NCBI GenBank assembly: GCA_902826885.1
Contig: CADEGL010000016.1
Span: 29,312-65,378 of the forward strand
From: an uncultured Alphaproteobacteria bacterium
GTDB taxonomy: Bacteria; Pseudomonadota; Alphaproteobacteria; CADEGL01
Direction: 5' to 3'
Length of the DNA: 36,067 bases
The notes beneath the pieces were generated by a model. That model saw only the letters and a program-made list of their open reading frames with translations. It did no database searches and had not been told where the DNA came from. Position 1 is the first letter of the stretch; each line of letters starts with the position of its first letter. Below, piece by piece: positions 32,446 to 36,067 of the stretch. Both the position numbers and the translations under genes were made by a program.

Positions 32446-33648
32446 TCAATCCATCGACGGCTGCGCGACCGGCGCGCCGTCATCGGTGACGGGTACGCCC
32501 GTTTCGGGATTGAGCAGGCGAAGGATGCGCAAGCCCACCTCCTCGTTCGGAATGCGGGTGTTGGACAAGACGACCACGCAGGTCTGCGTTTCCTTCACGA
32601 ACGCGACGAAGCTGTAAAAACCGAGCGTCGCGCCGTTGCGGGCCAAGATCCGATGGCGCGAGCCCGCGCGCAGCGGATGGAACTGCCAGGCCAAGGCGAT
32701 CTCGTCGCCTGGCCCGGCCCCGATCGACACGCGCGGCGTCTCGACCATGGGCAGAAGCGACGCCAAGGGCGACGGCACCATGCCCATGTGAAACGCCGTC
32801 CATCGCATCATGTCGTCCAAGGTCGAGCGCAGCCCCAGCGCGCCATTGAAGGCCGGCCGCGTCAGCAGCCCGTAACGCACCGCGTTCAGGCCGGGTCCGT
32901 AGCCTTGGGCCAGCCGTGACTGGTCCACACCGCCCTTGACCATGCGCGTGGCGCGCAGCCCCAACGGCGCGCCGATCTCGCGCTGGGCCAACTCCATCCA
33001 GTCCGCCGCGCCCGCCGCCCGCGTCACCGCCTGAGCCAAGAGAGCGTAGCCGAAATTGGAATAGAGGAACTTGGTGCCCGGCCTGCCGGTCAGATCCGTC
33101 TCGCCGAGCAATTCATACATCTTGTCGACGGTCAGGTGGTGCGTATGACGGCGCCGGAAATGGCGAAAGTCCGGCTCGCGCGGCAAGCCGGAGGTGTGGG
33201 TTGCCAGATCGGCCAGGGTGATCTGTTTGCCCTGATAGGCCGGCACCGTGACGCCGGGCGGCACCCATTTCTGCAATGGATCGTCGAGCGCCATCACGCC
33301 GCGCTCGACCTGCTGGGCCAGCAGAAGCGCCGTGAAGGTCTGGGTCACCGAGCCGATCTCGAAGACGGTATGCGCGTCGGGCGTCGCTTCGGTGAAACGG
33401 GAGATTTCGCCAAAGCTGACGACCTGGCGGTCTTTGCCGGCGATCACGCCGACCATCATGCCGACGGGCCGCTTGGCGGCCGTGAAATCAGCGACGATCT
33501 TTTCGATCGCGGCCTTCTTCCCGGCCGCATCCCCCATGGAGGCGACGGAACTTTGGGCGCCGAGCGGCGCGGCCGCGACAAAGGTCAGGGCAACCACGGA
33601 CAGCACCGCTGCCGCGCGGCAGACGAAGACACAAACCCTGGACGCCAT
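32446..33648 (-). CDS. Class C beta-lactamase-fold serine hydrolase, exported, with SxxQ instead of SxxK
   Basis: The ATG at 33648 gives a signal peptide (MASRVCVFVCRAAAVLSVVA, cleavage near APLGAQ) and 400 residues. The fold is the AmpC / penicillin-binding-protein-like family: FEIGSVTQTFTALLL around S100, the Y196-S-N198 motif (YSNFGYALL), TLADLATHTSGLP, and a C-terminal RNGATLGF where HTG/KTG would lie. The catalytic lysine of SxxK is a glutamine, Q103 (CAG codon). Esterase, peptidase or lactamase activity therefore may be altered or lost. It acts in the periplasm. The gene converges on the cycloisomerase-like gene, 3 bp apart. Confidence 0.85.
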   Translation of the reverse strand: MASRVCVFVCRAAAVLSVVALTFVAAAPLGAQSSVASMGDAAGKKAAIEKIVADFTAAKRPVGMMVGVIAGKDRQVVSFGEISRFTEATPDAHTVFEIGSVTQTFTALLLAQQVERGVMALDDPLQKWVPPGVTVPAYQGKQITLADLATHTSGLPREPDFRHFRRRHTHHLTVDKMYELLGETDLTGRPGTKFLYSNFGYALLAQAVTRAAGAADWMELAQREIGAPLGLRATRMVKGGVDQSRLAQGYGPGLNAVRYGLLTRPAFNGALGLRSTLDDMMRWTAFHMGMVPSPLASLLPMVETPRVSIGAGPGDEIALAWQFHPLRAGSRHRILARNGATLGFYSFVAFVKETQTCVVVLSNTRIPNEEVGLRILRLLNPETGVPVTDDGAPVAQPSMD

Positions 33649-33761
33649 GGAGCACCCCCGGCATGGAACGGTATCCAGGCGCACGCGGGCGGACAAGCGC
33701 AGGCCCGCGACCCGAGGGGAATATGGCGCTAAACTGGCTTCCGCCTTGAGGGGAGGCCGCT

Positions 33762-34403
33762 CTGTTCCACGCCGTCCGCGAACATATCGTCCACCATGTC
33801 CGCTTCTACACGGCCACCGCGCTGGGCGCGGCCATCTGGCTGGCGACCCGCACGCTGCCGATGGAATTGCGCCTCGTGGCGGCGGGCGACGCGGCGTTCC
33901 TGTTCTATCTCGTCACGATGACGATGCTGGCCGGTCGGCTGACGCCCGAATCCATGCGCGAACGCGCGAGTTACGAAGACGAGGGCATGACCGTCATCGT
34001 GGTGATCACGCTGGCCGCCATCGGACTGAGCCTGGCCTCGATCTTCGCGATTCTGAACAAGGAAGACCGGGAACTGTATCTGCTTGTCTTCACCATCCTC
34101 AGCGTGCCGCTGGGGTGGCTGACCTTTCATACCGTCGTCGCCTTTCACTACATGAATCTGTTCTACGACCGTCACGAAGGCGGCAAGGATGCCGGAGGCT
34201 TGAACTTTCCCGGCACGCCCGAGCCCCGTGCTTGGGATTTTCTCTACTACTCCTTCGTGGTCGGCATGACCGCCCAAGTCTCCGACGTCCAGGTCGAGTC
34301 GTCGATTATCCGCCGGGTCACCTTGTTCCACGGCATCGTTTCGTTTTTCTTCAACACCGTGCTGCTGGCGCTGGCCGTGAACGCGGCGGCGGGGCAAGCA
34401 TGA
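33762..34403 (+). CDS. DUF1345 membrane protein, apparent CTG start
   Basis: The protein matches DUF1345 membrane proteins: an early TM pair, the segment AGDAAFLFYLVTMTML, a RASYEDEGMTVIVVITLAAIGLSLASI helix, HTVVAFHYMNLFY, the GLNFPGTPEPRAWDFLYYSFVVGMTAQVSDVQV signature, and a last helix FHGIVSFFFNTVLLALAV. The first ATG in frame (33861) would cut off the conserved first helix (TATALGAAIWLATRTLP). The frame is open back to a TGA at 33747-33749. The only placed start is CTG at 33762, five nucleotides after GAGGGGAGG (33748-33756), giving 213 residues; no ATG, GTG or TTG lies between. Function is unknown. Confidence 0.8.
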   Translation: MFHAVREHIVHHVRFYTATALGAAIWLATRTLPMELRLVAAGDAAFLFYLVTMTMLAGRLTPESMRERASYEDEGMTVIVVITLAAIGLSLASIFAILNKEDRELYLLVFTILSVPLGWLTFHTVVAFHYMNLFYDRHEGGKDAGGLNFPGTPEPRAWDFLYYSFVVGMTAQVSDVQVESSIIRRVTLFHGIVSFFFNTVLLALAVNAAAGQA

Positions 34404-34434
34404 TCCGGCCTTGCCGGACGCGGCCCGAAGGGCC
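34404..34434 (+). repeat. Tandem hairpins between DUF1345 gene and cbpA
   Basis: TCCGGC-ctt-GCCGGA (34404-34418) and GGCCC-gaa-GGGCC (34422-34434) form two perfect adjacent stems in the 46-bp gap. There is no T-run, so partial attenuation or mRNA protection is more likely than full termination. The ribosome-binding site AAGGAAG follows immediately before the cbpA start. Confidence 0.5.
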
Positions 34435-34449
34435 ACCTAGAAGGAAGTC

Positions 34450-35412
34450 ATGAGAGATCCCTACGAAATCCTGGGCGTTGCCAAGACCGCCTCGGCGGAC
34501 GAGATCCGCAACGCGTATCGCAAGCTCGCCCGCCAGAACCATCCCGACCTACACCCCGGCGACAAAGCGGCCGAAAACCGTTTCAAGGAGATTTCGGGCG
34601 CCAACGACCTCTTGTCCGACCCGGAGAAGCGCAAGCGCTTCGACGCCGGCGAGATCGACGCCCAGGGACAAGAAAAACCGCGCGGTTTCTACCGCGACCA
34701 CGCCCAAGGCCCCCATGCGCGCAAATACGAGGCGCACATGAGCGAAGAAGATATGGCTGGCATGGGCGATATTTTCGCCGAGATGTTCCGGCGCGGGGGC
34801 GCGGGCCGCGGCGCGCGAGGCGGCTTCCAAGGATTTGGCGCCGGCTTCGAGGAAGACCAATTCCAACAGGGCGGCGGCTCGATCAGCGCGACGATGGCCG
34901 TCCCCTTCACGGTCGCGGCCGCGGGCGGCAAGCAGCGCGTTCAACTCCCCGATGGGCGCACCATCGACGTGACCATTCCGGAGGGCTCCGAAGACCGGCA
35001 GATGATCCGCCTCAAGGGTCAGGGCATGCCCAACCCGCGCGGCGGCCCGGCCGGCGACCTGTATGTCGAACTGCACGTCCAGCCCCACGCGTTCTTCACG
35101 CGCAAGGACAGCGATATCCACATCGAACTGCCGGTCAGCCTCAACGAGGCCGTGCTGGGCGGCAAGGTCAACGTGCCGACCATTACCGGCAAGGTGGCGC
35201 TGACGATCCCGCCCGGTTCCAATACGGGCAGCACCCTTCGCCTCAAGGGCCGCGGCGTGCTGGATCGGCGGTCCAAGACCCGCGGCGACCAGTATGTAAA
35301 GCTGCGCGTGGTGCTGCCCGATAAGCCGGACGAAAAGTTGAAGGCGTTCCTGGAAGGCTGGGACGCGGGCAAGGCCTACGACCCCCGCCGTCAGATGGAG
35401 AGCCAGACATGA
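34450..35412 (+). CDS. cbpA: DnaJ-like cochaperone, CbpA type
   Basis: The 320-residue protein starts with a J-domain (about residues 3-70), with HPD at H31-P32-D33 in RQNHPDLHPG. A glycine-rich linker follows (AEMFRRGGAGRGARGGFQG). Two DnaJ C-terminal beta-domains follow (about 140-315), including VQLPDGRTIDVTIPEGSEDRQMIRLKGQG and LRLKGRGV. There is no zinc-finger region, so it is a class B / CbpA protein rather than DnaJ itself. It stimulates DnaK ATPase and may bind DNA. The next gene, overlapping by 4 bp, is its CbpM-like modulator, which supports the assignment. Confidence 0.93.
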   Translation: MRDPYEILGVAKTASADEIRNAYRKLARQNHPDLHPGDKAAENRFKEISGANDLLSDPEKRKRFDAGEIDAQGQEKPRGFYRDHAQGPHARKYEAHMSEEDMAGMGDIFAEMFRRGGAGRGARGGFQGFGAGFEEDQFQQGGGSISATMAVPFTVAAAGGKQRVQLPDGRTIDVTIPEGSEDRQMIRLKGQGMPNPRGGPAGDLYVELHVQPHAFFTRKDSDIHIELPVSLNEAVLGGKVNVPTITGKVALTIPPGSNTGSTLRLKGRGVLDRRSKTRGDQYVKLRVVLPDKPDEKLKAFLEGWDAGKAYDPRRQMESQT

Positions 35413-35750
35413 TCACGCTGGACGAGTTGCTGGCGCGCTATGATTCGGCCACCGCCGTGCGGCTGGAACGTTGGATCTTCCGTGGCATCGTGCGCCCCGA
35501 CCAGGTCGACCCGCCCCGCTTCGCCGACATCGACGTGGCGCGGGTCGAGCTTTTGGTCGAGTTGGGCGATGTCCTGGCCTGCGACGACGAGACGCTGGAA
35601 TCGGTCATGGACCTGTTGGACCAGGTCCATGGGCTGCGCCGGCGCCTGACCATCGTGGCCCAAGCCATCGGACGTCAGCCGGAGGCCGTCCAGGAAGCCA
35701 TCGCCGCGGAGCTTCACCGTCTTGACGAAGAGACGCGCGAAGGCGACTGA
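35409..35750 (+). CDS. cbpM: CbpM-like modulator of CbpA
   Basis: The 113-residue, mostly helical protein follows the CbpM layout: an N-terminal MerR-like helix-turn-helix (about residues 1-45; ITLDELLAR, RWIFRGIVRPDQV) and a long C-terminal coiled helix (LDQVHGLRRRLTIVAQAIG). In E. coli CbpM binds the J-domain of CbpA and inhibits it. The ATG overlaps the cbpA stop by 4 bp (ATGA), as expected for a dedicated partner. Sequence identity to E. coli CbpM looks low, so the call rests on position and size. Confidence 0.75.
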   Translation: MITLDELLARYDSATAVRLERWIFRGIVRPDQVDPPRFADIDVARVELLVELGDVLACDDETLESVMDLLDQVHGLRRRLTIVAQAIGRQPEAVQEAIAAELHRLDEETREGD

Positions 35751-35790
35751 TAGACATTCTTCCGAGACTCTTTCCAAGGGACTGTTGGCA

Positions 35791-36067
35791 ATGAACGTTC
35801 GCGACGCCGCCGGCGATTGGAGCACGGCGAAATTCGGTATCGGTCAGCCGGTGCCGCGCACCGAGGACCCCTATCTCCTGCGCGGCGAGGGCCGCTACAC
35901 GGACGATCTAAACCAGCCCAACCAGGCCTATGCCGTGATGGTGCGCAGCGGTTATGCCCATGGCGTCGTACGCGGCATCGACACGGCCGCCGCGCTGGAG
36001 ATGCCCGGCGTGCTCGCGATCTACACCGGCGCCGAGCTGCCCGCCGGCGCGGACGCGGTCGAGATGG
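35791..36067 (+). CDS. Molybdenum hydroxylase large subunit (CoxL / xanthine dehydrogenase family), 3'-truncated
   Basis: Only the first 92 residues are in the window. The segment FGIGQPVPRTEDPYLLRGEGRYTDDL, then AYAVMVRSGYAHGVVRGIDTAAALEMPGVLAIYTG, is the N-terminal signature of the aldehyde oxidase / xanthine dehydrogenase / CO-dehydrogenase large-subunit family, which binds molybdopterin cytosine dinucleotide. The active-site loop that separates CO dehydrogenase from other aldehyde or purine oxidases lies beyond the window. An AAGGGA site precedes the ATG. It would be a second molybdenum enzyme near the fds operon. Confidence 0.85.
   Translation, partial: MNVRDAAGDWSTAKFGIGQPVPRTEDPYLLRGEGRYTDDLNQPNQAYAVMVRSGYAHGVVRGIDTAAALEMPGVLAIYTGAELPAGADAVEM

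Overview
The window is about 36 kb of high-GC (roughly two-thirds by eye), gene-dense bacterial chromosome. The gene content (soluble NAD-linked formate dehydrogenase in fds order, fused fadB-type beta-oxidation protein, phytanoyl-CoA dioxygenase, ADP-forming acyl-CoA synthetase, MocR regulator, CoxL-like start at the right edge) and the codon use fit an aerobic, metabolically versatile alphaproteobacterium. A Rhodospirillales-like lineage is my guess; no marker in the window fixes the taxon. I saw no rRNA, tRNA, CRISPR array, phage gene or insertion sequence.

Layout. 1-3.0 kb: end of a PAS-adenylate cyclase, a glyoxalase II-like hydrolase, and an orphan leaderless NMT1/THI5-like binding protein. 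3.2-7.2 kb: a thiolase / fused hydratase-dehydrogenase beta-oxidation operon followed by a LysE-type exporter. 7.2-11.9 kb: small accessory genes (PhyH dioxygenase, isochorismatase-like hydrolase with a secreted partner, a divergent SDR, a small membrane protein, a DUF4136-like protein and a methyltransferase). 11.9-19.6 kb: an ADP-forming acyl-CoA synthetase on the minus strand, then a Tat-exported solute-binding protein with two permeases and a double ATPase, forming a complete Dpp/Opp-type ABC importer. 19.6-25.6 kb: the minus-strand operon fdsG-fdsB-fdsA-fdhD-fdsD for molybdenum formate dehydrogenase. 25.7-29.5 kb: Bcr/CflA exporter, CMD/AhpD-like protein and membrane-anchored cupin, divergent from a MocR regulator. 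29.5-32.4 kb: Tat-exported intradiol dioxygenase, HCCA-isomerase-like protein, small membrane protein and a muconate-cycloisomerase-like enzyme. 32.4-36.07 kb: serine hydrolase, DUF1345 membrane protein, CbpA/CbpM chaperone pair, and the start of a molybdenum hydroxylase large subunit.

Together the genes describe uptake of small organic or peptide solutes, acyl-CoA and aromatic-type catabolism, and formate oxidation to NADH. The most unusual points are: the MocR / cupin / CMD module with widely spaced direct repeats in its control region; a DUF1345 gene whose conserved N-terminus can only be reached from a CTG start; two enzymes with changed catalytic residues (SDR without YxxxK, serine hydrolase with SxxQ); a small membrane ORF that exactly fills the space between two neighbours; and the fact that all seven convergent gene junctions are separated by no more than 10 bp, three of them through 4-bp palindromic stop overlaps. 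I did not find a clear defence system or other wholly new machinery.
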